From contig BSDZ01000103.1 of assembly GCA_030268105.1 (NCBI GenBank), positions 2,050,501 to 2,114,500 on the forward strand: 64,000 nucleotides of DNA. Reading direction: 5' to 3'. Shown here one piece after another: positions 9,786-22,707 of this stretch (position 1 is the first letter of the stretch; each line of letters starts with the position of its first letter). Made by a program: the position numbers and the translations under genes. The notes under the pieces were generated by a model. That model searched no databases and was not told the origin of the DNA. It saw nothing but the letters and a program-made list of their open reading frames with translations. Source of the DNA: Volvox africanus (lineage: Eukaryota > Chlorophyta > Chlorophyceae > Chlamydomonadales > Volvocaceae).

Positions 9786-11363
9786 GATAATGTCCACCTC
9801 TGGTTTGGAGTCCTTGTTGAGTCTTTTCTGTCCTCGATGACTCTGTTCTGTTCCATGTTTCCTTGCTTCACCGGACCTTCCCCTTGGGCACCCAGCCATA
9901 CAGACATACACATACAGTAAGGCGCTCTGCTACTATCCCATCCCTCTGCTAGTATCCGTATCAATGCCACTGCTGCGGTGTGTGCATACACATGTGTGTG
10001 CAACAACACTACTGCATCCCTCCATCCTCTCGTCGGATGCCTTCCAGCTTGCATCGCTTGGATGGATGCTGCCCGTTCTTACAAAGCATGTCCGATGGAT
10101 GACCATGCATGACGGGCAGGTCGGTAATCAGTAAGGCAGTCATACAACATCCCGCATCATCCGGTCTTCTGTGTTGTATTACGGTTTGATTATCATCAAT
10201 GTGTTGGTCTAGGCGACCTAATAAGACAATATGGGAACATAATTAATGCATTGCTCTCTCTCTCTCTCTAGATATATATATGTATTGCTATATGTAGATA
10301 TATGTATATGTATTGCTATATGTATATATATACATATATTGCTGTAAATATCTGTATATATATCAAAATATATTAATTTTTACATATTTAGCTAGTTCTG
10401 CATTTAAGAATCCATGAAATTGGGTTTCTTGGTCTCATGCTGCCAGCTGTATCAATAATGCGCCAACCAATGAACGTTTGACTCAACCCGAGGAACGTGG
10501 GTAATGAGCATTGTAATAAATGGCATGACTTGTTCAGTAATAATATTTGTTGTATGGTTGGTACCTCAATGTTGGCATGAACGACGCAAAGTGTGAGAAT
10601 TGCGACGACCACAGTGGTTAGTCGGCAACCCAATATTGATATTCGGCCATTATATTACATAAATACCGGGAAGGCTTGATAATACTGCATGCGAATATCT
10701 GTGATACGTTGCTAGGGTTCATCACACTCACAAATCGATGATCTGGTGTGAGATGTACTGCATATGGGTATCACAAGTATAATATGTGCGAGGACGGCTG
10801 AATAGCTTAAGCTTTTACGAGCTCAAATCGGATTATCTTTGATATTATCACATTGAACTATATTACACTGTGATTGGCCCGAGCCAAGCCTGAGCATTAT
10901 GAGCCTGTTAGATGATGATCGCCGAATGGTTAGGTTCTGATAACCGAATGCACCACATCGCATCTAATGGACTATAAGTTGTAACCTTTTTGCTCCTGAA
11001 GACTTACACTGCCTCTGAGATTGCATCCGGATGCTTGATCTATTTTGTGAGCATTCGGCATTTGGCACTTAACGCTTAGACCTGCAGATAAGTGCATGAG
11101 TGGTGAAGACGGTTTTAGGGTTACCCTCATCAATATCCATACCTGGCTTATTACCAGCATCCCATGCAGTCCACTACGGCATGGGTGTCCAAGAAGGATG
11201 CACAGGTTCAGGAAGTAGCCATGGTAAGGGCGCCCTGGCCCTACCTAATAGACACGGTGTGCGTGCGTGCATGTAAGTGTGTTTGTTTGTTTGTGTTTGT
11301 TTGTGTGTGTGTATGTGTGTATGTGTGTTTGTTTGTGTTTGTTTGTGTGTGTATGTGTGTTTA

Positions 11364-11436
11364 GGCCGTTTAGCTCAGTGGATAGAGCGTGTCCTTCCTA
11401 AGGTCAAGGTCCAAGGTTCGACCCCTTGAACGGTCG
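11364..11436 (+). tRNA. tRNA-Arg(CCT), unit 4
   Basis: Gene body as unit 1; truncated 5' flank. Confidence 0.94.
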
Positions 11437-11870
11437 TCGAGACTGTTTCATGTTGGATAATGAGTGTGTTGGTGTGTGCTGGAGAACGCTCTAGGGCCCA
11501 TCTAGGTGAACCATTTTCAGGTTGGTAGCTAGGGTAGCTAGCTATAACTTAACTCATCCAGGTCGCAATCAATCGAATGGGCATCAGCTGGACAGCTCTG
11601 TTGTGACACATGCCACCGGGCATATGCATGCCCAAGAGTCAGAACAGTGGAGGATGAGGATGTGGATGGCTCTGGAGGGATAGATATGTTGCCTCAGAGT
11701 TGTTGGAGAGCTTTTCTCGCAAGCTTTACTACTGAGCGCCCCCTTCTTTGAGTGCGGTGTCCACGTTGTGTGCAAGTGCATTGCGTGAGCAAGTGGCCGT
11801 GGCCGCTAAGAGGCACACACCCACACACACAGCAGAGGCACATCATACCCACGCTAAAATAGACGATTCC

Positions 11871-11968
11871 TGTGGGTGGAGGGTGTCGAACCCTCGACCT
11901 TAGGATAGCCCAAGTCACAGCGGTTTGGAGCTATGAGACCTACGCGCTAACCACTGCGCCACACCCAC
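11871..11968 (-). tRNA. tRNA-Met(CAT) with intron, unit 4
   Basis: Identical to unit 1; TTTT terminator retained. Confidence 0.95.
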
Positions 11969-12344
11969 CGTGCAGATAGAGCACTATCGCACAATCCCAC
12001 TCTGCAAAACTACGTTGCTAGCACAATCAAGTCGGTCCGTGGCGCGTTCCGTTTGTGTCCTCCATCTCATCGTCACGCCTATCCATCTAGCTGGATATAT
12101 AGCAAAGCAGAAGGGGTGTTTCATGTGTTGGTATCAACTTCCCTGCTGCCACCACAAATGAACTACGGACAAGCATGTTGCATGGCCTGATATATTCTTT
12201 GAGCAAGTCCGTACTATACTACTGCGCTCACTGGTGTTAGGTGGGGTCAGTTACCAGCTTAAACATGGTGAGGCAGGCTTTGCACCAGTTTTCACATGCA
12301 CGCAGGATTTCTGTGCGTGGGTGGCATGGCTTTTCGTTGGTGTA

Positions 12345-12447
<103 letters not shown>

Positions 12448-12796
12448 GTTTGTAGGATAGGGCGGTACATCACCCGTGGCCACTAACCTGGCAGTCCCTA
12501 CCTTCCCCGGTGTTTCGGGGCACCCTCATCCAGTCTCCCACGCCAACTTCTCCGAAATCAGTGGTTTTCCCAGGTTCAGCACCCACCACCATCATCCAGC
12601 GGAATCTGCCGAATCAACTAAGGCGTCAACTCCGCTACTGGTCAGCTCGCAGTTCACTTTAATTGGGGTCGTCACCGTCCATCGACATGGGGGCACCCTG
12701 CCCTTTACTTTAGGGTCTTTGGTCTTTATGTGTATGTGTGGGGCTGAATATAGATTGGGTGCGGTCGGGAACATCTTTTGAACAGCTCCGAGTAAA

Positions 12797-12869
12797 GCTC
12801 GGTTAGCTCAGTCGGTAGAGCGTACGGCTGTTAACCGTAAGGTCGACAGTTCGAACCTGTCATCGAGCG
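12797..12869 (+). tRNA. tRNA-Asn(GTT), unit 4
   Basis: Identical to unit 1. Confidence 0.97.
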
Positions 12870-12878
12870 CGGATGTGA

Positions 12879-12978
12879 GGGGTCGTAGCTCAAATGGTAG
12901 AGCGCCCGCTTAGCATGCGAAGCTGAGCGCCGCAGAACAATGTGCGCGAGGTAGGGGGATCAATGCCCTTCGAATCCA
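12879..12978 (+). tRNA. tRNA-Ala(AGC), degenerate copy, unit 4
   Basis: Three structural changes against unit 1. GCGGG becomes GCGCG in the anticodon stem (C28-C42 mismatch). CCCTC becomes CCCTT in the T stem (extra G-U). CGACTCC becomes CGAATCC in the acceptor (G4-A69 mismatch). G3-U70 remains. Likely impaired; it could be a pseudogene. Confidence 0.75.
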
Positions 12979-14556
12979 GATGATGTCCACCTCTGGTTTG
13001 GAGTCCTTGTTGAGTCTTTTCTGTCCTCGATGACTCTGTTCTGTTCCATGTTTCCTTGCTTCACCGGACCTTCCCCTTGGGCACCCAGCCATACAGACAT
13101 ACACATACAGTAAGGCGCTCTGCTACTATCCCATCCCTCTGCTAGTATCCGTATCAATGCCACTGCTGCGGTGTGTGCATACACATGTGTGTGCAACAAC
13201 ACTACTGCATCCCTCCATCCTCTCGTCGGATGCCTTCCAGCTTGCATCGCTTGGATGGATGCTGCCCGTTCTTACAAAGCATGTCCGATGGATGACCATG
13301 CATGACGGGCAGGTCGGTAATCAGTAAGGCAGTCATACAACATCCCGCATCATCCGGTCTTCTGTGTTGTATTACGGTTTGATTATCATCAATGTGTTGG
13401 TCTAGGCGACCTAATAAGACAATATGGGAACATAATTAATGCATTGCTCTCTCTCTCTCTCTAGATATATATATGTATTGCTATATGTAGATATATGTAT
13501 ATGTATTGCTATATGTATATATATACATATATTGCTGTAAATATCTGTATATATATCAAAATATATTAATTTTTACATATTTAGCTAGTTCTGCATTTAA
13601 GAATCCATGAAATTGGGTTTCTTGGTCTCATGCTGCCAGCTGTATCAATAATGCGCCAACCAATGAACGTTTGACTCAACCCGAGGAACGTGGGTAATGA
13701 GCATTGTAATAAATGGCATGACTTGTTCAGTAATAATATTTGTTGTATGGTTGGTACCTCAATGTTGGCATGAACGACGCAAAGTGTGAGAATTGCGACG
13801 ACCACAGTGGTTAGTCGGCAACCCAATATTGATATTCGGCCATTATATTACATAAATACCGGGAAGGCTTGATAATACTGCATGCGAATATCTGTGATAC
13901 GTTGCTAGGGTTCATCACACTCACAAATCGATGATCTGGTGTGAGATGTACTGCATATGGGTATCACAAGTATAATATGTGCGAGGACGGCTGAATAGCT
14001 TAAGCTTTTACGAGCTCAAATCGGATTATCTTTGATATTATCACATTGAACTATATTACACTGTGATTGGCCCGAGCCAAGCCTGAGCATTATGAGCCTG
14101 TTAGATGATGATCGCCGAATGGTTAGGTTCTGATAACCGAATGCACCACATCGCATCTAATGGACTATAAGTTGTAACCTTTTTGCTCCTGAAGACTTAC
14201 ACTGCCTCTGAGATTGCATCCGGATGCTTGATCTATTTTGTGAGCATTCGGCATTTGGCACTTAACGCTTAGACCTGCAGATAAGTGCATGAGTGGTGAA
14301 GACGGTTTTAGGGTTACCCTCATCAATATCCATACCTGGCTTATTACCAGCATCCCATGCAGTCCACTACGGCATGGGTGTCCAAGAAGGATGCACAGGT
14401 TCAGGAAGTAGCCATGGTAAGGGCGCCCTGGCCCTACCTAATAGACACGGTGTGCGTGCGTGCATGTAAGTGTGTTTGTTTGTTTGTGTTTGTTTGTGTG
14501 TGTGTATGTGTGTATGTGTGTTTGTTTGTGTTTGTTTGTGTGTGTATGTGTGTTTA

Positions 14557-14629
14557 GGCCGTTTAGCTCAGTGGATAGAGCGTGTCCTTCCTAAGGTCAA
14601 GGTCCAAGGTTCGACCCCTTGAACGGTCG
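14557..14629 (+). tRNA. tRNA-Arg(CCT), unit 5
   Basis: Gene body as unit 1; truncated 5' flank. Confidence 0.94.
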
Positions 14630-15063
14630 TCGAGACTGTTTCATGTTGGATAATGAGTGTGTTGGTGTGTGCTGGAGAACGCTCTAGGGCCCATCTAGGT
14701 GAACCATTTTCAGGTTGGTAGCTAGGGTAGCTAGCTATAACTTAACTCATCCAGGTCGCAATCAATCGAATGGGCATCAGCTGGACAGCTCTGTTGTGAC
14801 ACATGCCACCGGGCATATGCATGCCCAAGAGTCAGAACAGTGGAGGATGAGGATGTGGATGGCTCTGGAGGGATAGATATGTTGCCTCAGAGTGGTTGGA
14901 GAGCTTTTCTCGCAAGCTTTACTACTGAGCGCCCCCTTCTTTGAGTGCGGTGTCCACGTTGTGTGCAAGTGCATTGCGTGAGCAAGTGGCCGTGGCCGCT
15001 AAGAGGCACACACCCACACACACAGCAGAGGCACATCATACCCACGCTAAAATAGACGATTCC

Positions 15064-15161
15064 TGTGGGTGGAGGGTGTCGAACCCTCGACCTTAGGATA
15101 GCCCAAGTCACAGCGGTTTGGAGCTATGAGACCTACGCGCTAACCACTGCGCCACACCCAC
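15064..15161 (-). tRNA. tRNA-Met(CAT) with intron, unit 5
   Basis: Identical to unit 1; TTTT terminator retained. Confidence 0.95.
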
Positions 15162-15537
15162 CGTGCAGATAGAGCACTATCGCACAATCCCACTCTGCAA
15201 AACTACGTTGCTAGCACAATCAAGTCGGTCCGTGGCGCGTTCCGTTTGTGTCCTCCATCTCATCGTCACGCCTATCCATCTAGCTGGATATATAGCAAAG
15301 CAGAAGGGGTGTTTCATGTGTTGGTATCAACTTCCCTGCTGCCACCACAAATGAACTACGGACAAGCATGTTGCATGGCCTGATATATTCTTTGAGCAAG
15401 TCCGTACTATACTACTGCGCTCACTGGTGTTAGGTGGGGTCAGTTACCAGCTTAAACATGGTGAGGCAGGCTTTGCACCAGTTTTCACATGCACGCAGGA
15501 TTTCTGTGCGTGGGTGGCATGGCTTTTCGTTGGTGTA

Positions 15538-15640
<103 letters not shown>

Positions 15641-15989
15641 GTTTGTAGGATAGGGCGGTACATCACCCGTGGCCACTAACCTGGCAGTCCCTACCTTCCC
15701 CGGTGTTTCGGGGCACCCTCATCCAGTCTCCCACGCCAACTTCTCCGAAATCAGTGGTTTTCCCAGGTTCAGCACCCACCACCATCATCCAGCGGAATCT
15801 GCCGAATCAACTAAGGCGTCAACTCCGCTACTGGTCAGCTCGCAGTTCACTTTAATTGGGGTCGTCACCGTCCATCGACATGGGGGCACCCTGCCCTTTA
15901 CTTTAGGGTCTTTGGTCTTTATGTGTATGTGTGGGGCTGAATATAGATTGGCTGCGATCGGGAACATCTTTTGAACAGCTCCGAGTAAA

Positions 15990-16062
15990 GCTCGGTTAGC
16001 TCAGTCGGTAGAGCGTACGGCTGTTAACCGTAAGGTCGACAGTTCGAACCTGTCATCGAGCG
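15990..16062 (+). tRNA. tRNA-Asn(GTT), unit 5
   Basis: Identical to unit 1. Confidence 0.97.
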
Positions 16063-16071
16063 CGGATGTGA

Positions 16072-16171
16072 GGGGTCGTAGCTCAAATGGTAGAGCGCCC
16101 GCTTAGCATGCGAAGCTGAGCGCCGCAGAACAATGTGCGCGAGGTAGGGGGATCAATGCCCTCCGACTCCA
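16072..16171 (+). tRNA. tRNA-Ala(AGC) with intron, unit 5
   Basis: As unit 1 except GCGCG in the 3' side of the anticodon stem, giving a C28-C42 mismatch. The acceptor and T arm are intact. Confidence 0.85.
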
Positions 16172-17749
16172 GATAATGTCCACCTCTGGTTTGGAGTCCT
16201 TGTTGAGTCTTTTCTGTCCTCGATGACTCTGTTCTGTTCCATGTTTCCTTGCTTCACCGGACCTTCCCCTTGGGCACCCAGCCATACAGACATACACATA
16301 CAGTAAGGCGCTCTGCTACTATCCCATCCCTCTGCTAGTATCCGTATCAATGCCACTGCTGCGGTGTGTGCATACACATGTGTGTGCAACAACACTACTG
16401 CATCCCTCCATCCTCTCGTCGGATGCCTTCCAGCTTGCATCGCTTGGATGGATGCTGCCCGTTCTTACAAAGCATGTCCGATGGATGACCATGCATGACG
16501 GGCAGGTCGGTAATCAGTAAGGCAGTCATACAACATCCCGCATCATCCGGTCTTCTGTGTTGTATTACGGTTTGATTATCATCAATGTGTTGGTCTAGGC
16601 GACCTAATAAGACAATATGGGAACATAATTAATGCATTGCTCTCTCTCTCTCTCTAGATATATATATGTATTGCTATATGTAGATATATGTATATGTATT
16701 GCTATATGTATATATATACATATATTGCTGTAAATATCTGTATATATATCAAAATATATTAATTTTTACATATTTAGCTAGTTCTGCATTTAAGAATCCA
16801 TGAAATTGGGTTTCTTGGTCTCATGCTGCCAGCTGTATCAATAATGCGCCAACCAATGAACGTTTGACTCAACCCGAGGAACGTGGGTAATGAGCATTGT
16901 AATAAATGGCATGACTTGTTCAGTAATAATATTTGTTGTATGGTTGGTACCTCAATGTTGGCATGAACGACGCAAAGTGTGAGAATTGCGACGACCACAG
17001 TGGTTAGTCGGCAACCCAATATTGATATTCGGCCATTATATTACATAAATACCGGGAAGGCTTGATAATACTGCATGCGAATATCTGTGATACGTTGCTA
17101 GGGTTCATCACACTCACAAATCGATGATCTGGTGTGAGATGTACTGCATATGGGTATCACAAGTATAATATGTGCGAGGACGGCTGAATAGCTTAAGCTT
17201 TTACGAGCTCAAATCGGATTATCTTTGATATTATCACATTGAACTATATTACACTGTGATTGGCCCGAGCCAAGCCTGAGCATTATGAGCCTGTTAGATG
17301 ATGATCGCCGAATGGTTAGGTTCTGATAACCGAATGCACCACATCGCATCTAATGGACTATAAGTTGTAACCTTTTTGCTCCTGAAGACTTACACTGCCT
17401 CTGAGATTGCATCCGGATGCTTGATCTATTTTGTGAGCATTCGGCATTTGGCACTTAACGCTTAGACCTGCAGATAAGTGCATGAGTGGTGAAGACGGTT
17501 TTAGGGTTACCCTCATCAATATCCATACCTGGCTTATTACCAGCATCCCATGCAGTCCACTACGGCATGGGTGTCCAAGAAGGATGCACAGGTTCAGGAA
17601 GTAGCCATGGTAAGGGCGCCCTGGCCCTACCTAATAGACACGGTGTGCGTGCGTGCATGTAAGTGTGTTTGTTTGTTTGTGTTTGTTTGTGTGTGTGTAT
17701 GTGTGTATGTGTGTTTGTTTGTGTTTGTTTGTGTGTGTATGTGTGTTTA

Positions 17750-17822
17750 GGCCGTTTAGCTCAGTGGATAGAGCGTGTCCTTCCTAAGGTCAAGGTCCAA
17801 GGTTCGACCCCTTGAACGGTCG
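17750..17822 (+). tRNA. tRNA-Arg(CCT), unit 6
   Basis: Gene body as unit 1; truncated 5' flank. Confidence 0.94.
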
Positions 17823-18256
17823 TCGAGACTGTTTCATGTTGGATAATGAGTGTGTTGGTGTGTGCTGGAGAACGCTCTAGGGCCCATCTAGGTGAACCAT
17901 TTTCAGGTTGGTAGCTAGGGTAGCTAGCTATAACTTAACTCATCCAGGTCGCAATCAATCGAATGGGCATCAGCTGGACAGCTCTGTTGTGACACATGCC
18001 ACCGGGCATATGCATGCCCAAGAGTCAGAACAGTGGAGGATGAGGATGTGGATGGCTCTGGAGGGATAGATATGTTGCCTCAGAGTTGTTGGAGAGCTTT
18101 TCTCGCAAGCTTTACTACTGAGCGCCCCCTTCTTTGAGTGCGGTGTCCACGTTGTGTGCAAGTGCATTGCGTGAGCAAGTGGCCGTGGCCGCTAAGAGGC
18201 ACACACCCACACACACAGCAGAGGCACATCATACCCACGCTAAAATAGACGATTCC

Positions 18257-18354
18257 TGTGGGTGGAGGGTGTCGAACCCTCGACCTTAGGATTGCCCAAG
18301 TCACAGTGGTTTGGAGATATGAGACCTACGCGCTAACCACTGCGCCACACCCAC
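18257..18354 (-). tRNA. tRNA-Met(CAT) with intron, unit 6
   Basis: Exons as unit 1. First unit with the second intron type (3' end GGGCA, inner CACTG instead of CGCTG), plus a private change at the first-but-one intron base. TTTT terminator retained. Confidence 0.93.
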
Positions 18355-18730
18355 CGTGCAGATAGGGGACTATCGCACAATGCCACTCTGCAAAACTACG
18401 TTGCTAGCACAATCAAGTCGGTCCGTGGCGCGTTCCGTTTGTGTCCTCCATCTCATCGTCACGCCTATCCATCTAGCTGGATATATAGCAAAGCAGAAGG
18501 GGTGTTTCATGTGTTGGTATCAACTTCCCTGCTGCCACCACAAATGAACTACGGACAAGCATGTTGCATGGCCTGATATATTCTTTGAGCAAGTCCGTAC
18601 TATACTACTGCGCTCACTGGTGTTAGGTGGGGTCAGTTACCAGCTTAAACATGGTGAGGCAGGCTTTGCACCAGTTTTCACATGCACGCAGGATTTCTGT
18701 GCGTGGGTGGCATGGCTTTTCGTTGGTGTA

Positions 18731-18893
<163 letters not shown>

Positions 18894-19260
18894 GTTTGTA
18901 GGATAGGGCAGTACATCACCCGTGGCCACTAACCTGGCAGTCCCTACCTTCCCCGGTGTTTCGGGGCACCCTCATCCAGTCTCCCACGCCAACTTCTCCG
19001 AAATCAGTGGTTTTCCCAGGTTCAGCACCCACCACCATCATCCAGCGGAATCTGCCGAATCAACTAAGGCGTCAACTCCGCTACTGGTCAGCTCGCAGTT
19101 CACTTTAATTGGGGTCGTCACCGTCCATCGACATGGGGGCACCCTGCCCTTTACTTTAGGGTCTTTGGTCTTTATGTGTATGTGTATGTGTATGTGTATG
19201 TGTGGGGCTGAATATAGATTGGGTGCGGTCGGGAACATCTTTTGAACAGCTCCGAGTAAA

Positions 19261-19333
19261 GCTCGGTTAGCTCAGTCGGTAGAGCGTACGGCTGTTAACC
19301 GTAAGGTCGACAGTTCGAACCTGTCATCGAGCG
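19261..19333 (+). tRNA. tRNA-Asn(GTT), unit 6
   Basis: Identical to unit 1. Confidence 0.97.
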
Positions 19334-19342
19334 CGGATGTGA

Positions 19343-19442
19343 GGGGTCGTAGCTCAAATGGTAGAGCGCCCGCTTAGCATGCGAAGCTGAGCGCCGCAGA
19401 ACAATGTGCGGGAGGTAGGGGGATCGATGCCCTCCGACTCCA
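19343..19442 (+). tRNA. tRNA-Ala(AGC) with intron, unit 6
   Basis: Intact; T loop ATCGATG, the usual form for eukaryotic tRNA-Ala. Confidence 0.95.
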
Positions 19443-21152
19443 GATAATGTCCACCTCTGGTTTGGAGTCCTTGTTGAGTCTTTTCTGTCCTCGATGACTC
19501 TGTTCTGTTCCATGTTTCCTTGCTTCACCGGACCTTCCCCTTGGGCACCCAGCCATACAGACATACACATACAGTAAGGCGCTCTGCTACTATCCCATCC
19601 CTCTGCTAGTATCCGTATCAATGCCACTGCTGCGGTGTGTGCATACACATGTGTGTGCAACAACACTACTGCATCCCTCCATCCTCTCGTCGGATGCCTT
19701 CCAGCTTGCATCGCTTGGATGGATGCTGCCCGTTCTTACAAAGCATGTCCGATGGATGACCATGCATGACGGGCAGGTCGGTAATCAGTAAGGCAGTCAT
19801 ACAACATCCCGCATCATCCGGTCTTCTGTGTTGTATTACGGTTTGATTATCATCAATGTGTTGGTCTAGGCGACCTAATAAGACAATATGGGAACATAAT
19901 TAATGCATTGCTCTCTCTCTCTCTCTAGATATATATATGTATTGCTATATGTAGATATATGTATATGTATTGCTATATGTATATATATACATATATTGCT
20001 GTAAATATCTGTATATATATCAAAATATATTAATTTTTACATATTTAGCTAGTTCTGCATTTAAGAATCCATGAAATTGGGTTTCTTGGTCTCATGCTGC
20101 CAGCTGTATCAATAATGCGCCAACCAATGAACGTTTGACTCAACCCGAGGAACGTGGGTAATGAGCATTGTAATAAATGGCATGACTTGTTCAGTAATAA
20201 TATTTGTTGTATGGTTGGTACCTCAATGTTGGCATGAACGACGCAAAGTGTGAGAATTGCGACGACCACAGTGGTTAGTCGGCAACCCAATATTGATATT
20301 CGGCCATTATATTACATAAATACCGGGAAGGCTTGATAATACTGCATGCGAATATCTGTGATACGTTGCTAGGGTTCATCACACTCACAAATCGATGATC
20401 TGGTGTGAGATGTACTGCATATGGGTATCACAAGTATAATATGTGCGAGGACGGCTGAATAGCTTAAGCTTTTACGAGCTCAAATCGGATTATCTTTGAT
20501 ATTATCACATTGAACTATATTACACTGTGATTGGCCCGAGCCAAGCCTGAGCATTATGAGCCTGTTAGATGATGATCGCCGAATGGTTAGGTTCTGATAA
20601 CCGAATGCACCACATCGCATCTAATGGACTATAAGTTGTAACCTTTTTGCTCCTGAAGACTTACACTGCCTCTGAGATTGCATCCGGATGCTTGATCTAT
20701 TTTGTGAGCATTCGGCATTTGGCACTTAACGCTTAGACCTGCAGATAAGTGCATGAGTGGTGAAGACGGTTTTAGGGTTACCCTCATCAATATCCATACC
20801 TGGCTTATTACCAGCATCCCATGCAGTCCACTACGGCATGGGTGTCCAAGAAGGATGCACAGGTTCAGGAAGTAGCCATGGTAAGGGCGCCCTGGCCCTA
20901 CCTAATAGACACGGTGTGCGTGCGTGCATGTAAGTGTGTTTGTTTGTTTGTGTTTGTTTGTGTGTGTGTATGTGTGTATGTGTGTTTGTTTGTGTTTGTT
21001 TGTGTGTGTATGTGTGTTTGTTTGTGTGTGTATGTGTGTTTGTTTGTGTGTGTATGTGTGTTTGTTTGTGTGGTTGGTTAGGAATCGCTGTGGTGTGCTC
21101 ACCTCACACGGTAATGTCCTTGGAATAGATTTAGGTGGTCCTTCTGTGAGTA

Positions 21153-21225
21153 GGCCGTTTAGCTCAGTGGATAGAGCGTGTCCTTCCTAAGGTCAAGGTC
21201 CAAGGTTCGACCCCTTGAACGGTCG
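21153..21225 (+). tRNA. tRNA-Arg(CCT), unit 7
   Basis: Identical to unit 1; full 5' flank. Confidence 0.95.
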
Positions 21226-21659
21226 TCGAGACTGTTTCATGTTGGATAATGAGTGTGTTGGTGTGTGCTGGAGAACGCTCTAGGGCCCATCTAGGTGAAC
21301 CATTTTCAGGTTGGTAGCTAGGGTAGCTAGCTATAACTTAACTCATCCAGGTCGCAATCAATCGAATGGGCATCAGCTGGACAGCTCTGTTGTGACACAT
21401 GCCACCGGGCATATGCATGCCCAAGAGTCAGAACAGTGGAGGATGAGGATGTGGATGGCTCTGGAGGGATAGATATGTTGCCTCAGAGTTGTTGGAGAGC
21501 TTTTCTCGCAAGCTTTACTACTGAGCGCCCCCTTCTTTGAGTGCGGTGTCCACGTTGTGTGCAAGTGCATTGCGTGAGCAAGTGGCCGTGGCCGCTAAGA
21601 GGCACACACCCACACACACAGCAGAGGCACATCATACCCACGCTAAGATAGACGATTCC

Positions 21660-21757
21660 TGTGGGTGGAGGGTGTCAAACCCTCGACCTTAGGATAGCCC
21701 AAGTCACAGCGGTTTGGAGCTATGAGACCTACGCGCTAACCACTGCGCCACACCCAC
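21660..21757 (-). tRNA. tRNA-Met(CAT) with intron, T-loop variant, unit 7
   Basis: First intron type. The T loop reads TTTGACA instead of TTCGACA: C56, which pairs with G19 in the elbow and is part of the B box, is changed to U. The downstream T-run is interrupted (AAGA on the + strand). Both changes predict weaker expression or folding. Confidence 0.82.
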
Positions 21758-22133
21758 CGTGCAGATAGAGCACTATCGCACAATCCCACTCTGCAAAACT
21801 ACGTTGCTAGCACAATCAAGTCGGTCCGTGGCGCGTTCCGTTTGTGTCCTCCATCTCATCGTCACGCCTATCCATCTAGCTGGATATATAGCAAAGCAGA
21901 AGGGGTGTTTCATGTGTTGGTATCAACTTCCCTGCTGCCACCACAAATGAACTACGGACAAGCATGTTGCATGGCCTGATATATTCTTTGAGCAAGTCCG
22001 TACTATACTACTGCGCTCACTGGTGTTAGGTGGGGTCAGTTACCAGCTTAAACATGGTGAGGCAGGCTTTGCACCAGTTTTCACATGCACGCAGGATTTC
22101 TGTGCGTGGGTGGCATGGCTTTTCGTTGGTGTA

Positions 22134-22164
<31 letters not shown>

Positions 22165-22525
22165 GTTTGTAGGATAGGGCGGTACATCACCCGTGGCCAC
22201 TAACCTGGCAGTCCCTACCTTCCCCGGTGTTTCGGGGCACCCTCATCCAGTCTCCCACGCCAACTTCTCCGAAATCAGTGGTTTTCCCAGGTTCAGCACC
22301 CACCACCATCATGCAGCGGAATCTGCCGAATCAACTTAGGCGTCAACTCCGCTACTGGTCAGCTCGCAGTTCACTTTAATTGGGGTCGTCACCGTCCATC
22401 GACATGGGGGCACCCTGCCCTTTACTTTAGGGTCTTTGGTCTTTATGTGTATGTGTATGTGTATGTGTGGGGCTGAATATAGATTGGGTGCGGTCGGGAA
22501 CATCTTTTGAACAGCTCCGAGTAAA

Positions 22526-22598
22526 GCTCGGTTAGCTCAGTCGGTAGAGCGTACGGCTGTTAACCGTAAGGTCGACAGTTCGAACCTGTCATCGAGCG
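22526..22598 (+). tRNA. tRNA-Asn(GTT), unit 7
   Basis: Identical to unit 1. Confidence 0.97.
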
Positions 22599-22607
22599 CG
22601 GATGTGA

Positions 22608-22707
22608 GGGGTCGTAGCTCAAATGGTAGAGCGCCCGCTTAGCATGCGAAGCTGAGCGCCGCAGAACAATGTGCGGGAGGTAGGGGGATCGATGCCCTCC
22701 GACTCCA
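22608..22707 (+). tRNA. tRNA-Ala(AGC) with intron, unit 7
   Basis: Intact; T loop ATCGATG. Confidence 0.95.

Larger units (their letters stand above)
19443..22707 (+). repeat. array unit 7 (3265 bp)
   Basis: Full Arg 5' flank with an expanded G/T tract. Hexamer tract 22129-22164, only 6 copies, the shortest in the array. First unit without the Met TTTT. Confidence 0.97.

Noticed and set aside
19295..19711. 136-138-codon minus-strand frame in several units
   Set aside because: It overlaps both the Asn and Ala tRNA genes and exists only in units where the Ala T loop reads ATCGATG or is deleted; no family resemblance.
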